A stretch of 64,000 nucleotides of DNA. Origin: Novosphingobium sp. PhB165 (GTDB lineage Bacteria > Pseudomonadota > Alphaproteobacteria > Sphingomonadales > Sphingomonadaceae). A model generated the notes under the pieces. The model had not been told where the DNA came from, searched no databases, and worked only from the letters and a program-made list of their open reading frames with translations. The stretch spans positions 496,001 to 560,000 of the forward strand of contig NZ_SLVB01000002.1 of assembly GCF_004341845.1 (NCBI RefSeq), given 5' to 3'. Shown here in pieces: positions 32,923-42,900 of this stretch (its first letter is position 1; every line of letters begins with the position of its first letter). The position numbers were made by a program, and so were the translations under genes.

Positions 32923-35418
32923 TCAAGATGGGGTGCTTCCAGCGCTGTGGAGCATATGGGCGGCGGCGCTGCCTGCGGAGGCGCCATCGACCTCCATTCC
33001 GGCGGCAGCCATCAGGCTGGGCGCGCATTGCGGGCGGCCGAACAGGAAGCCTTGGACCTGATCGCAGCCCTCAGCCTGAAGCAGATCGACATGCAAGTGC
33101 GTCTCGACGCCTTCGGCAAGGACCGGCACGTCAAGGCTACGGCCGAGCGCAAGCACCGCGCGGATGATGGCGCGGGCCTGAGGGCGGTCTTCCGAACCGG
33201 TAACGAAGGATTTGTCGATCTTGATCTTGTCGAACGGGAAGGAGTTCAGCGTGTCGAGCGACGAATACCCGGTGCCGAAATCGTCGATGGCGATACTGAC
33301 GCCCATAGCCTTGAGCTTGCGCAGGATGTGCAGGGCGCGCGCCTTGTCACCGATGATCGCGGTCTCGGTAATTTCGAGTTCAAGGCGGCGCGGCGGCAGG
33401 CCGGTCTCTACGAGAATGCCGGCAATGATCTCGGGAAGGTTGGGCAGGCCAAGCTGCACCGCAGAGAGATTGACGGCGACCATATGGTGCTCGGGCCAAC
33501 GCGCGGCTTCGCGGCAGGCCTGACGGAGGACCCATTCGCCGATGGCGAAGATTTCACCGGTCTCTTCGGCGATAGGAATGAACTCGCAGGGCGTGACGAG
33601 GCCTCGGGCCGGGTGATGCCAGCGCAACAGCGCCTCGTAGCCGCTGATGCAGCCGTCCTTGAGCGTGCGCTGCGCCTGATAGAGGATGATGAGCTCGCCG
33701 CGTTCTGCCGCGCCGCGCAGATCTGCTGCGATCTGGCGCCGGTAGCGCGCGCTCTCGTCCATGCCCTTTTCGTAGTAGCAGATGCGCTCGCCAAGGTTTT
33801 CCTTGGCGCGGTACATGGCAAGGTCGGCATTGTTGCAGAGCTGCTCACGGTCCAGTCCATCCTCCGGATAGGCGGCGACGCCGAAGCTGGCCTTGACGAC
33901 GAAATCGCCCGCGCCCGAACCGGAAGGCCCGTTGAAGCAGGTGGAGATGCGATCGACAAAATCGGCAAGTTCATGGTTCTCGCGGAACAGGACCGTCGCG
34001 GCAAATTCGTCGCCGCCAAGGCGCGCGACGTTCTGGCCCTCCAGCATGGCCTCCCGCAAGCTGGCGGCGACGGCCTTGAGCGCCTCGTCACCGGCGGCAT
34101 GGCCGCGTGAATCGTTGATTTCCTTGAACCCGTCGAGGTCGAGCACGACCACCCCCAGACGCGCGCCGGAATGAGCGGCGATGTCAATCGCGCGGTCCAT
34201 CAGGTCATTGAACTTGCTTCGGTTGGGCAGGCCGGTGAGCCCATCGTGCAAAGCAAGATGCTCGATCCGCGCTTCCGTCCGGCGCTGTTCGGTAATGTCG
34301 TCGAAGGTTGAGACCCAGCCGCCGTCGGGGAGGGGGCGCGAACGGACCGAAACGACGAAATCGTCATATTCCGAAACATCGGGCGCGCGGCCGTGGCTTT
34401 CGAGCGCGGCATCCAGATTGTTGAGTACACGCATCACGCGCCGTTCGATTTCGGCCGGGGGAGCCCGATTGCCGATGGCCGCCTGGGCAATGTCCCGCAT
34501 GGTCATGCCCAGGCGGATATCGCCGGGAGCCAGTCGATACATCTCAAGGAAACGCTGGTTCCACAGGACCAACTGCCCGTCCGCGCCAAACAGGCACAGG
34601 CCCTGATGCATGTTCTCCAGCGCAAGATCGAGGCGGCGCCCGACAAGCTCCAGCCTCTCGTTGTTGAGGCGTTCGTTGCGGCGCATCATGATTTCGGCGC
34701 GGCGACTGATGGCGGCCGCTGTCGCGGCAATTGCCAGCGTGCTGAAAGCAGCGACGAAGACCCACAGCGACATCGCGCGGGGCGACATCATCGTGTCCGA
34801 TGAGAAGTCCGCGCGCGAGGGGATCAACGAAATCGCGGTCATGCCCGTGAAGTGGAGCAGCACGACGGCAAAGGCCATTAGCATCGCCGCTGCCGCCCCC
34901 GTGCCGGCCGACTGGCCGCGCAGCGCCAGCGGGATCGCAAGCGTGAAAGGCGCAATCGCCAGCACGACCGAAACGACCACGTAGCCCAGGTCCCAGCGAA
35001 TGATCGCGGGCATTTCAAGCGCGGCCATGCCAAGATAGTGCATCGCCGCAACGCCGCCGCCCATCAGCAAGGCGCTGCAAAACGACCCTGTTTTCGAATC
35101 GAAACGGGCTGCTAGCAGCAATGCGGCGACCGATGTCCCTAGCACGATGGCCAGCGAGGCAGCGGTTTCCGCGAAATCGTAACCGAATACGAATCCTGGA
35201 TCGTAGCCGAGCATGGCGATGAAATGGGTAGCCCAGATGCCCAGTCCGGCGACAATGCCGGTAGTGGCCAGCCAGGCCGTCTTTTCGCGCCCATGGGCCC
35301 AGCGGATCTGCCGGGACAGCCGTACCGTGCCGATCGCGGTCAGCGCACAGACGAGCGCTGCCAACAGGACGAGCGGAAAATCGTGCCGGTCACGAATGCA
35401 TTGCAGGATGAGGAGCAT
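32923..35418 (-). CDS. MHYT-PAS-GGDEF-EAL c-di-GMP turnover protein
   Basis: 831 residues. Residues 1-250 hold seven membrane segments with the MHYT motifs [16 protein letters not shown] and LLHFTGMTA, a sensor fold thought to bind copper and respond to gases. A PAS-like segment ([28 protein letters not shown]) follows near 270-380, then GGDEF at [12 protein letters not shown] with the metal-binding [10 protein letters not shown], then EAL ([37 protein letters not shown] and QGFLFGRP). Both catalytic motifs look intact, so it could make or break c-di-GMP. Its product may feed the PilZ domain of the cellulose synthase encoded 4.5 kb away. The stop lies 103 bases before the kdsA start. Confidence 0.92.
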   Translation of the reverse strand: MLLILQCIRDRHDFPLVLLAALVCALTAIGTVRLSRQIRWAHGREKTAWLATTGIVAGLGIWATHFIAMLGYDPGFVFGYDFAETAASLAIVLGTSVAALLLAARFDSKTGSFCSALLMGGGVAAMHYLGMAALEMPAIIRWDLGYVVVSVVLAIAPFTLAIPLALRGQSAGTGAAAAMLMAFAVVLLHFTGMTAISLIPSRADFSSDTMMSPRAMSLWVFVAAFSTLAIAATAAAISRRAEIMMRRNERLNNERLELVGRRLDLALENMHQGLCLFGADGQLVLWNQRFLEMYRLAPGDIRLGMTMRDIAQAAIGNRAPPAEIERRVMRVLNNLDAALESHGRAPDVSEYDDFVVSVRSRPLPDGGWVSTFDDITEQRRTEARIEHLALHDGLTGLPNRSKFNDLMDRAIDIAAHSGARLGVVVLDLDGFKEINDSRGHAAGDEALKAVAASLREAMLEGQNVARLGGDEFAATVLFRENHELADFVDRISTCFNGPSGSGAGDFVVKASFGVAAYPEDGLDREQLCNNADLAMYRAKENLGERICYYEKGMDESARYRRQIAADLRGAAERGELIILYQAQRTLKDGCISGYEALLRWHHPARGLVTPCEFIPIAEETGEIFAIGEWVLRQACREAARWPEHHMVAVNLSAVQLGLPNLPEIIAGILVETGLPPRRLELEITETAIIGDKARALHILRKLKAMGVSIAIDDFGTGYSSLDTLNSFPFDKIKIDKSFVTGSEDRPQARAIIRAVLALGRSLDVPVLAEGVETHLHVDLLQAEGCDQVQGFLFGRPQCAPSLMAAAGMEVDGASAGSAAAHMLHSAGSTPS

Positions 35419-35660
35419 CAGGCTTTCTTCGGGGGGATGTGTGCGACCTTATTAGGGCAATATCCCGGCATTTCTGCTAGATTTGGTTAATTAATCGAGA
35501 TTTTCTAGGAAGGCATTGGTCCGGAAGGAAAAACTGGCGAAAAAATGGGCTGTAATCGATAGCGCAAGGAAAATGCCCGCCTTCCGTTAGATGATGTCAG
35601 CTTCTCTTGACACTTCTGCTGCCCCATGTCAGCTATACCTTACATGAGCAGAGACCGGAC

Positions 35661-35870
35661 ATGAACAATCGGCTGCGGGAACTCCGCAGTGAACACGGCC
35701 TCAGTCAGGCTGGGCTGGGTGGCAGCGTAGGAGTCTCGCGCCAGGCCATCAACCTGATCGAGAACGGTAAACATGATCCGTCGCTTTCGCTCGCCTATGC
35801 CATTGCACGGGTCTTCGGGCTGCCGGTGGAAGCAATCTTTTGGGAGGGTGACGATGAGCCGTGCCGATGA
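35661..35870 (+). CDS. Small XRE-family transcriptional regulator
   Basis: 69 residues that are almost entirely one helix-turn-helix: LRELRSEHGLSQAGLGGSVGVSRQAINLIENGKHDPSLSLAYAIARVFGLPVEAIFWEGD. This matches the short YgzD-like Cro/CI group, which often pairs with a membrane protein. The ATG at 35661 is chosen for homology. The stop overlaps the next gene by 17 bases, so the two are co-translated. The pair resembles regulator/membrane-protein pairs in which the small membrane partner is controlled by the repressor; the role here is unknown. Confidence 0.85.
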   Translation: MNNRLRELRSEHGLSQAGLGGSVGVSRQAINLIENGKHDPSLSLAYAIARVFGLPVEAIFWEGDDEPCR

Positions 35871-36300
35871 GAAATGGGAACGCAGCTACAAACGCAGAAA
35901 GCTGGCTCTTTTCGGGCTGGCCGTATTGCTGAGCTGCCTCATGCCGGTGGTGATCGGCATCGCGGGTGACGAAGGCGCGGTCTTTCCCAAGAGAATTTAT
36001 CCCAGCTACGGTATACATCTGCCGCTTCCGGCACGGATCGCGGTGGCCTTGGCATTTGCCATCTGCCTTGGCTTATTGGCGCGTTTGAATTGGCGCGCCT
36101 CGGACGAGGTCCGGCGCGCGCATATGCTTGCTTTTGGGGCGGCAACAGGGCGTGCTGTCGGGTTCACCTTTTTCGGATTCCTGATGTTCGGAAACGAAAT
36201 CCCTGAAGCCGCAAGATTGCCATTGGCTTTCCTGCTGCCCATCATGGCCGGCCTTGCGTTTGTGGTTACCCGCTGGTTTCGGGACGGCTACGTATGGTGA
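35854..36300 (+). CDS. Small four-helix membrane protein paired with XRE regulator
   Basis: 148 residues. ATG 35854 has a strong GGGAGG site (35842-35847) inside the upstream gene. After a charged N-terminus (MSRADEKWERSYKRRK) there are four hydrophobic segments, near residues 17-36, 52-73, 96-112 and 120-140, and a short basic C-terminus. I do not recognise a named family. The overlap with the XRE gene suggests a functional pair, a common but poorly described arrangement. Confidence 0.7.
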   Translation: MSRADEKWERSYKRRKLALFGLAVLLSCLMPVVIGIAGDEGAVFPKRIYPSYGIHLPLPARIAVALAFAICLGLLARLNWRASDEVRRAHMLAFGAATGRAVGFTFFGFLMFGNEIPEAARLPLAFLLPIMAGLAFVVTRWFRDGYVW

Positions 36301-36407
36301 GACCCGCCGGGCTTCTCCCAACTCGCGATGCGCCGTGAGAGCGACGTCGCGTCAGGGGACGCCCTCGTGGGGCCACGGTATGAATTGATAATATATCTTA
36401 TGTTAAA

Positions 36408-38306
36408 TTAAGCCACTCCCACAAGCGCGGCGATGTCCTTCAGCGAACGAGGCGCTGCAAGGTGGAAGCCCTGCACGAAACGAAATCCCAGCGAACGGAC
36501 GGCGGTCAGCTGCTCCTCGGTCTCGATGCCCTCGATCACGCAATCGAGCGACATGGAGAATGCTAGCGACCGAATACCATTCAGCACACGGCGGCACGAA
36601 ATATCCTCGATGCGGTCGGCAAAGCTCTTGTCGATCTTGAGCACGTCGAGTGGCAATTGCTGCAACGAATTGAACGACGAAAAGCCCGTGCCAAAATCGT
36701 CGAGCGCTATCTTTGCGCCGGTTTCCCGCAAATGCTGTAGCTCGCGAACGGCGGTAGCGAAGTTTGAGATCAGCGAGGTTTCGGTGACTTCAAAGACCAG
36801 CCGGTACGGGTCGATGCCGCTGGCGCCAATACGGTCCAGAATGCCGGTTATGGTTTGCGGATTGGTCAGGTCTCCGGCCGAAAGGTTGAACGAAATGCGC
36901 AAGTGTTGCGGCATGACGGCGGCCGACGCCAGCGCGAGATCGAACAAATGCAGCGTCAGAACCCGTAGAATTCCAAGCCGTTCGGCGCAGGACACCAGCA
37001 TTTCCGGCGCCACTGTTCCCGCGATCGGCGAAGACCAGCGGGCCAAGGCTTCGGCTGCGACCGGCACCATCTTCTCGATATCGTAGATCAGTTGGAAGAC
37101 CAGCGAGACTTCCCTCGACAGATCAGCCGACTGAAGCGCGGATTCAACAAGGTGATCGGCGCGGATCAGGTTTTCGAATTCCGCCGAAAACTTCAGGCAA
37201 TTGCCGCGTGCATGGCGCTTGGCATAGTAGAGCGCGAAATCCGCCCGGTCGAACAGGTCGTTCACATCCCGGCCTGAATCCGGATAGGCCGCCACCCCGC
37301 CCGAAGCACCGACCGAAACCAGCGTATCGCCCAGCTCCACCGGTTCCTGGACCGTCAGGCAGATCCTCTGCATGAGTTCTTGCGCCGCGTCGATCGCAGC
37401 GGGAACGATCACGCCGAATTCGTCGCCGCCTAGCCGGGCGACCGTGGCCTTCCCGTCACACAAGGCCGCAATCCGGCCGCCGATTGCCTGAAGCAGGCGG
37501 TCCCCTTGCGCATGTCCGTGGGTGTCGTTGACGGGTTTGAAACCGTCGAGATCCAGCAGGCCGATCGAGAAGCGCTTATCGGGTGAGCAGCCTTCGAGGC
37601 GCTGTTCGACATCTTCCAGAAACCGCCGCCGGTTTGGCAATTGGGTAAGCGCGTCGGTGCGGGCAAGCCGGGCACTTTCCGCCTCAAGGCGTTCTGCTCG
37701 CCGCTGCCCCGCGATCAGGGCATCGCGTGAGGCCTCAAGATGGACGAACGCGGCGAAAGAATCGCGGATGACGAAGAGGATCAGCCCCGTCACCACCCCG
37801 ATCGAAAGCGCCATCGCGATGCGCTCCTCACTGCCCTGTAGCACGCAGTAGAGCGTGAACGCGCAGATCACGATCACGCCGATCGCTGTCGCCGCGCGCG
37901 GAAGGTAGGTGAGGCAGAAGATGCAGGCCATCATGGTCGCAGCGATGAACAGCATCACGTGCCCGCGCTGCTCGGGCGTGCCATATTGGTCGAGGACGAG
38001 CGCCCAGGCCAGAAAGCCCAACGCCATTCCGATACCCAGCCATGTCGTGCGGCGCATGAGGCGCTCAGCCTCGGTCACGGCAATGGCAGCGGGGGCTACC
38101 GGCCGCGTCCAGACGTGGATGCGCTGGAGGCAGGCCAGCACCAGAAGAAAGGGCACACCAAGGGTCAGGTATAGCGGCGCGGTAGCTCTATGGGTGAATG
38201 CCAGCGCCACAACGTTAATCGCCAGCACGCCGTAGAGCGGCGGGATATGGCGCCTGAGCCGCAGGTACTGGGCCACCGGTAGCTCAAGCTGTCCGTCCTT
38301 TTGCAC
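36408..38306 (-). CDS. Membrane GGDEF-EAL c-di-GMP turnover protein
   Basis: 632 residues from a GTG start (GAGGAAACGGCAG upstream). Six hydrophobic segments span residues ~20-200, then a GGDEF domain ([41 protein letters not shown]) and an EAL domain (AEALARWSSP, FNLSAGDLTNPQ, FEVTETSLI, LDDFGTGFSSFNSLQQLPLDVLKIDKSF, CVIEGIETEEQ). Motifs for both synthesis and hydrolysis are present. It lies 454 bases from, and divergent to, the cellulose operon, so it is a good candidate to set local c-di-GMP for BcsA. Which activity dominates cannot be told from sequence. Confidence 0.92.
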   Translation of the reverse strand: MQKDGQLELPVAQYLRLRRHIPPLYGVLAINVVALAFTHRATAPLYLTLGVPFLLVLACLQRIHVWTRPVAPAAIAVTEAERLMRRTTWLGIGMALGFLAWALVLDQYGTPEQRGHVMLFIAATMMACIFCLTYLPRAATAIGVIVICAFTLYCVLQGSEERIAMALSIGVVTGLILFVIRDSFAAFVHLEASRDALIAGQRRAERLEAESARLARTDALTQLPNRRRFLEDVEQRLEGCSPDKRFSIGLLDLDGFKPVNDTHGHAQGDRLLQAIGGRIAALCDGKATVARLGGDEFGVIVPAAIDAAQELMQRICLTVQEPVELGDTLVSVGASGGVAAYPDSGRDVNDLFDRADFALYYAKRHARGNCLKFSAEFENLIRADHLVESALQSADLSREVSLVFQLIYDIEKMVPVAAEALARWSSPIAGTVAPEMLVSCAERLGILRVLTLHLFDLALASAAVMPQHLRISFNLSAGDLTNPQTITGILDRIGASGIDPYRLVFEVTETSLISNFATAVRELQHLRETGAKIALDDFGTGFSSFNSLQQLPLDVLKIDKSFADRIEDISCRRVLNGIRSLAFSMSLDCVIEGIETEEQLTAVRSLGFRFVQGFHLAAPRSLKDIAALVGVA

Positions 38307-38760
38307 CTGCCGTTTCCTCTGTCCCGCGATCCTCCCGTCAGGAGGTGTCCCGATGTTCTTGGGGCCCGCCCCTCGATTACCGGGCCCCTATCCTTGGAAC
38401 CCCTATCGACATTGCGCGTTCCCATTCCGCCTTCGCGACGATTTTGCACTCCTTTACATGACATTGGCGCCTTCAAGAACCACGGAAGAATCCGGTGCAA
38501 TCAAGTCCGAAGGCAAATCGGAGCGCAATATCTGGGGGAATGAGTGAGGAAAATGCGCTTCGAGGAACCCCGCGGACGGAGCGTTGGTGGGTCGAAAACG
38601 GGCCCAAACGGGCATCCCATCGGCCACTCGCCAGCTGCGGCACAATCGCTGCACCACACCAGAAAATTCGCAGCGCGAGGCTTTTGAACTTTTCGCTCCG
38701 CGTAAACTAGATATTAACCAATTTTAATGATGTTGCCGTGACGATAGGGGGAAACGCAGC
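38307..38760. other. 454-base divergent region upstream of the bcs operon
   Basis: Between the GGDEF-EAL gene and the first bcs gene. It holds a GC-rich block (GGGGCCCGCCCC, CCGGGCCCC) at 38360-38395 and an AT-rich stretch with GATATTAACCAATTTTAATGA just before the first bcs gene, a likely promoter or leader zone. No gene was seen in it; the exact -35/-10 boxes cannot be assigned. Confidence 0.4.
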
Positions 38761-39204
38761 ATGCGCATCGATGCCCGAAACCTTTTGGACCGTTTGGGCC
38801 GAAGCGACTTCGCCTATCGCGAATTCGAGGATCGTTTCACCGATCTTGAGCTCTGGCCGATCCTGGAATCCCTCCTCCGCGATCCTCGCCTTCAGGCGCT
38901 CGATCCGGGAACACCGCAGGGCAATGGCCCCGGCGCCTCTTCCCCGGCAGCCGAACGTGCCCAGCCCTCGATCACTCCGCACCCAGGCACTTTGAGCGGC
39001 ACGTCAGCGAGCCCCCTGACCAAACCGGCGGAGGAACCGCTGAAGGTCCTGTTTAGCCGTTACGAGCAAGGCGCCCAGCCTGCCTTGCCCGCTGAAGAAG
39101 CGCCTGCCCCGCCCCCACCCCAGGACATTCGAGGCCTGCTGCGCCGCCTGTCGCAATCGGGCGGAGACGCGCGCGGAAAGCCGGGCGAGCAGGGAGAGAA
39201 CTGA
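38761..39204 (+). CDS. BcsR/BcsP-like small cellulose-biosynthesis protein
   Basis: 147 residues. The N-terminal ~45 (LLDRLGRSDFAYREFEDRFTDLELWPILESLL) resembles the short BcsR/YhjR region (a Tyr followed by WPLL), while the rest is Pro/Ala-rich with one more helical patch (DIRGLLRRLSQS). The ATG at 38761 is preceded by AGGGGGAAAC. The stop overlaps the bcsQ start by one base (TGATG), so the two are coupled. In known operons BcsR or BcsP sits before BcsQ and supports the localisation or folding of the cellulose synthase complex. The match is short, so the name stays tentative. Confidence 0.6.
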   Translation: MRIDARNLLDRLGRSDFAYREFEDRFTDLELWPILESLLRDPRLQALDPGTPQGNGPGASSPAAERAQPSITPHPGTLSGTSASPLTKPAEEPLKVLFSRYEQGAQPALPAEEAPAPPPPQDIRGLLRRLSQSGGDARGKPGEQGEN

Positions 39205-39938
39205 TGCCAATGGTCCTATGCCATGCGCCGAAGGGCGGCACCGGCACGACATTCGTCGCCGCGCACCTCGCCATGGGCCTTGCTGCCGAAGGCGCCGACG
39301 TGACGGTGCTGACAATGGCCGCGCGCGACACCATGGCGCTGCATTTCGGACTTTCGCAGGCGATATCCCTACCCTCGTTGACCGCTCCGGCCGACGAGGC
39401 CGTGTTGGTGGGCGGCATCAACTTGCGCTACTGGCACCGTTCGGCCGAAGACGCCGATCTTCTGCCGATGCTGAATGACCTTGGTTACCTGACGCCGGGC
39501 AAGGACCGCGTGCTGGTGGTGGACATGCCCTCGGGCGAATTCCGCGCGGCGTTGCGACTGGTCGAGCATGCCTGCGCCCACCTCTGCACCCTGACCGCCC
39601 AGCCCGACACGCTGGCACTGCTGCCGCAGATGTTCGGAGAAACCGGGAGTGAGGGTCTGCTGCGCACGGCCTTCGTGATCAACGCACTGGATGAAACGCG
39701 CCGCCTGTCCCGGCATGGCGCCGCTTTCGTGCGCGAATTGGCGGGGCAGCGGCTGATCGGGCGTATCCGCCTTGACGAGGCCGTCCCAGAGGCCATGGCC
39801 ATGTTGCAACCCCTCTCCCGCTACGCTCCTGCCAGCGCGGCACTGCACGATGCACGGGCGATTTCCGGCGCAATTCTACCCGCGCTGGAATCCACCGCCG
39901 CCTCCTGGATCGCACCGACCGCGAGCCGCGCTGCATGA
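39204..39938 (+). CDS. bcsQ: Cellulose biosynthesis protein BcsQ (MinD-like ATPase)
   Basis: 244 residues. It opens with a deviant Walker A (CHAPKGGTGTTFVAAHLAMGLAAEGADVTVL), typical of the BcsQ/YhjQ branch of MinD/ParA ATPases. VLVVDMPSGEF matches the Walker B region, and FVINALDETRRLSRHGAAFVRELAG is characteristic of YhjQ. It would help place cellulose synthase at the membrane. Its start overlaps the preceding stop and its stop overlaps bcsAB by 4 bases, so the operon is tightly coupled. The lysine of the signature KGGTGTT is present. Confidence 0.9.
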   Translation: MPMVLCHAPKGGTGTTFVAAHLAMGLAAEGADVTVLTMAARDTMALHFGLSQAISLPSLTAPADEAVLVGGINLRYWHRSAEDADLLPMLNDLGYLTPGKDRVLVVDMPSGEFRAALRLVEHACAHLCTLTAQPDTLALLPQMFGETGSEGLLRTAFVINALDETRRLSRHGAAFVRELAGQRLIGRIRLDEAVPEAMAMLQPLSRYAPASAALHDARAISGAILPALESTAASWIAPTASRAA

Positions 39939-42900
39939 GCGGTAAAATTCTGCCCGGCAGGGCGTTCCGGTACCTCGCCGTTGTGCCGATCGTGCTGATT
40001 GCCGCAATGGTGGTCGGCGTGCCGCTCGATACGCGGGCGCAGTGGATATTCGCGGCAGTGGCGATCGCCGGGACTCTTGTCCTGCGGCGCTGGCCGGGCC
40101 GCAAGGGCTCGCTGGCGCTGGGCCTGCTCGCGGTGCTGATCTCCACCCGGTATATGTTCTGGCGAACCACCCAGACGCTGGCCTTCGGCACTTTGCCGGA
40201 ATTCCTGCTCGGCGGCGGCCTGTACCTTGCCGAACTGTATGCGTGGGTCATCCTCGTCCTCGGCTTCGTGCAGACGAGTTGGCCGCTCGACCGCCCGGTG
40301 ATCGAGCCCATCGGTGATCCGGAGAACTGGCCCACCGTCGATATCTACATCCCGACCTACAACGAGAGCCTCGGCATCGTGCGCAACACAGTGTTCGCGG
40401 CGATGGACCTCGATTATCCGGCCGACCGTTACCGCGTCTTCATCCTTGATGACGGCAAGCGCGCCGAATTCCGCGCTTTCGCGCGCGAAGCGGGTTGCGG
40501 CTACATCACCCGCGATAGCAACCTGCACGCCAAGGCGGGCAATCTCAACGCGGCGATGGGCAAGACCGACGGCGAGTTGATCGCCATCTTCGATTGCGAC
40601 CACGTGCCCACGCGCGCCTTCCTGCAACTCACGGTCGGGTGGTTCCAGAAGGACCCGCGCCTTGCCCTGTTGCAGACGCCGCACCACATGTATTCGCCCG
40701 ACCCGGTCCAGCGCAATCTTGCCGGCGTGATCGAGGACATGGCGGGCGAAGGCGACTTGTTCTACGGCCCGGTGCAAGGCGGCAACGACTTGTGGAATGC
40801 GGCCTTCTTCTGCGGATCCTGCGCGATCATCCGGCGCGAGGCGCTGATGGAGACCAACGGCTTCGCTGGCGAGACGGTGACCGAGGACGCGCATACCGCG
40901 CTCAAGCTCCAGCGCACGGGCTGGAACACCGCCTATGTCAGCGCCCGCCTTTCCGCGGGCCTCGCCACTGAGCGACTGGTGCTCCACGTCGGCCAGCGCA
41001 TCCGCTGGGCGCGCGGTATGACGCAGATCCTGCGCATCGATAACCCGTTGTTCGGGCGCGGCCTCACCTGGCAGCAGCGGCTTTGCTACCTCAACGCGAT
41101 GCTGCACTTCCAGTATCCGTTGCCGCGCATCGCCTTCCTGACCAGCCCCCTCGCCTACCTGATCTTCGGCCTCAACATCATCCAGGCCTCGGCCTCGTTG
41201 ATCTTCGCCTATGCCATGCCGCACCTGTTCTGCGCCTCGGCCTCCAACTTGCGCACGCAGGGTGGAGATCGACGGCCATTCTGGGGCGAGGTCTACGAAA
41301 CGATCCTGGCCTTCCACTTGGTGAAACCGACGCTGATGACGCTGTTCCAGCCCCGCAAGGGCAAGTTCAATGTCACCGACAAGGGCAGCCTGCTGGACCG
41401 CACTTATTTCGACTGGGCGATCGTGCGCCCGCACCTGATCTGCATCGGGCTGCTGGTGATGGGGATCGTGCTGGCCGTCGTGAAATGGCTGTTCTTCCCC
41501 TACATGTTCAACGTCCAGACCGATACGCTGGTGCTGAACGCGGCATGGGCATCGTTCAGCCTGATTATCCTGGTGGCGGCGGTTTCCGTCGCGCGCGAGA
41601 CGCGGCAGGCCCGCAGAGACATCCGCATCCCGGTCGAGCTGCCGGTGACGGCATACCTCACCTCGGGCCACGTGCTGGCCGCGCGCACCATCGATATCTC
41701 GATGGGCGGTGCCGGACTTTCTCTGCCGGCCGGCCAGCCCATTCAGAACCTTGCGGTGGGCCACATCACAATGGCCATGGGCGACGAAGTGCTCTCGATC
41801 CCGGTGGAGACGCTGCGCACCAGCGGCAACAATGTCTACGTCCGCTTCGAACAGCTTGACGTTCTGGCTGGTCGCCATCTCGTTCGCGCAGTCATGGGCC
41901 GCGCAGACGCCTGGCAGCCCTCGGGCCCCCACGAGCAGGTCCACGGGATCCGCTCGCTCGCCGATATCATCCTTGTCGACATGGTGACCATCAAACGCAT
42001 GCTGCGCCTCAATTTCGCCGAACGGCGCGTCATGCGCGAACAGGCCGCCCTTCTCGCTCCCGTCGAACCTTCCGATCCCTTCCATCCGCAGGACAGCACG
42101 CCGGGCTCCGCCAAGGCGCCGAAGCGCCCGTTCCGGCGCGTCGCCAAGGCCGCCGCACTGGTTGCCGCGCTGGGGCTGGGACTGGCGACTATGGTGTTCA
42201 GCACCCGCGAGGTCCATGCCGCGCCCGTGCCCGCCGCCAAGGCAGCCACAAAGCCCGCGGCACCGGCAGACCCCGCGTCAGCTGCACCCGCTTCCGCGCC
42301 GGGCGGCATCGCGGAGCGGCTGACGCTCAAGGACATGCGCATCACCAGCCCGATCCGCCTGCAAGGTACGCAGGGCGAAATCGGCATTCCCTTCGGCATG
42401 CGGCAGGACCGCGTCGTTACTTCGGCCGTACTGACCCTGCAAATGGCTTGGTCGCCGCAGATGCTGGATGACATGAGCCACCTCGTCGTCATTGTGAACG
42501 GTGAAGTGGTGCAAACCCTGCCGCTCACGCGGGGCGATGCGGGCGGGCAGGTGCTGCGTATTCCGATCAATCCCGCGCTTTTCCTGCCGGGCGATAATCA
42601 GCTCAACTTGCGCCTTGTCGGGCACTACGCCCGCGATTGCGAAGATCCGTTCAATTCGGTGCTCTGGGCGAACATCAGCAATGTGCGCTCGTGGATCGAT
42701 TTCAACTATCAGCCGCTCGCCTTCGGGCCCGATCTTGCGCGACTGCCGCTGCCGTTCTTCGACAAGGGGCAGAACGCGCCGCTGCGCATGCCGTTCGTGT
42801 ACGCGGGCACACCTCACAAGGGTGAACTGGAGGCATCCGCCGCCACGGCCTCGTGGCTGGGCGCGATGGCCAGCTATCGCCGCTTCTCGTTCAAGCCGGT

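Noticed and set aside
39821..42217. Long open frame (798 codons) on the minus strand opposite bcsAB
   Set aside because: It is rich in His, Arg and Gln, lacks any domain pattern, and runs antisense to the catalytic core of BcsA, as expected for a shadow frame in GC-rich DNA.
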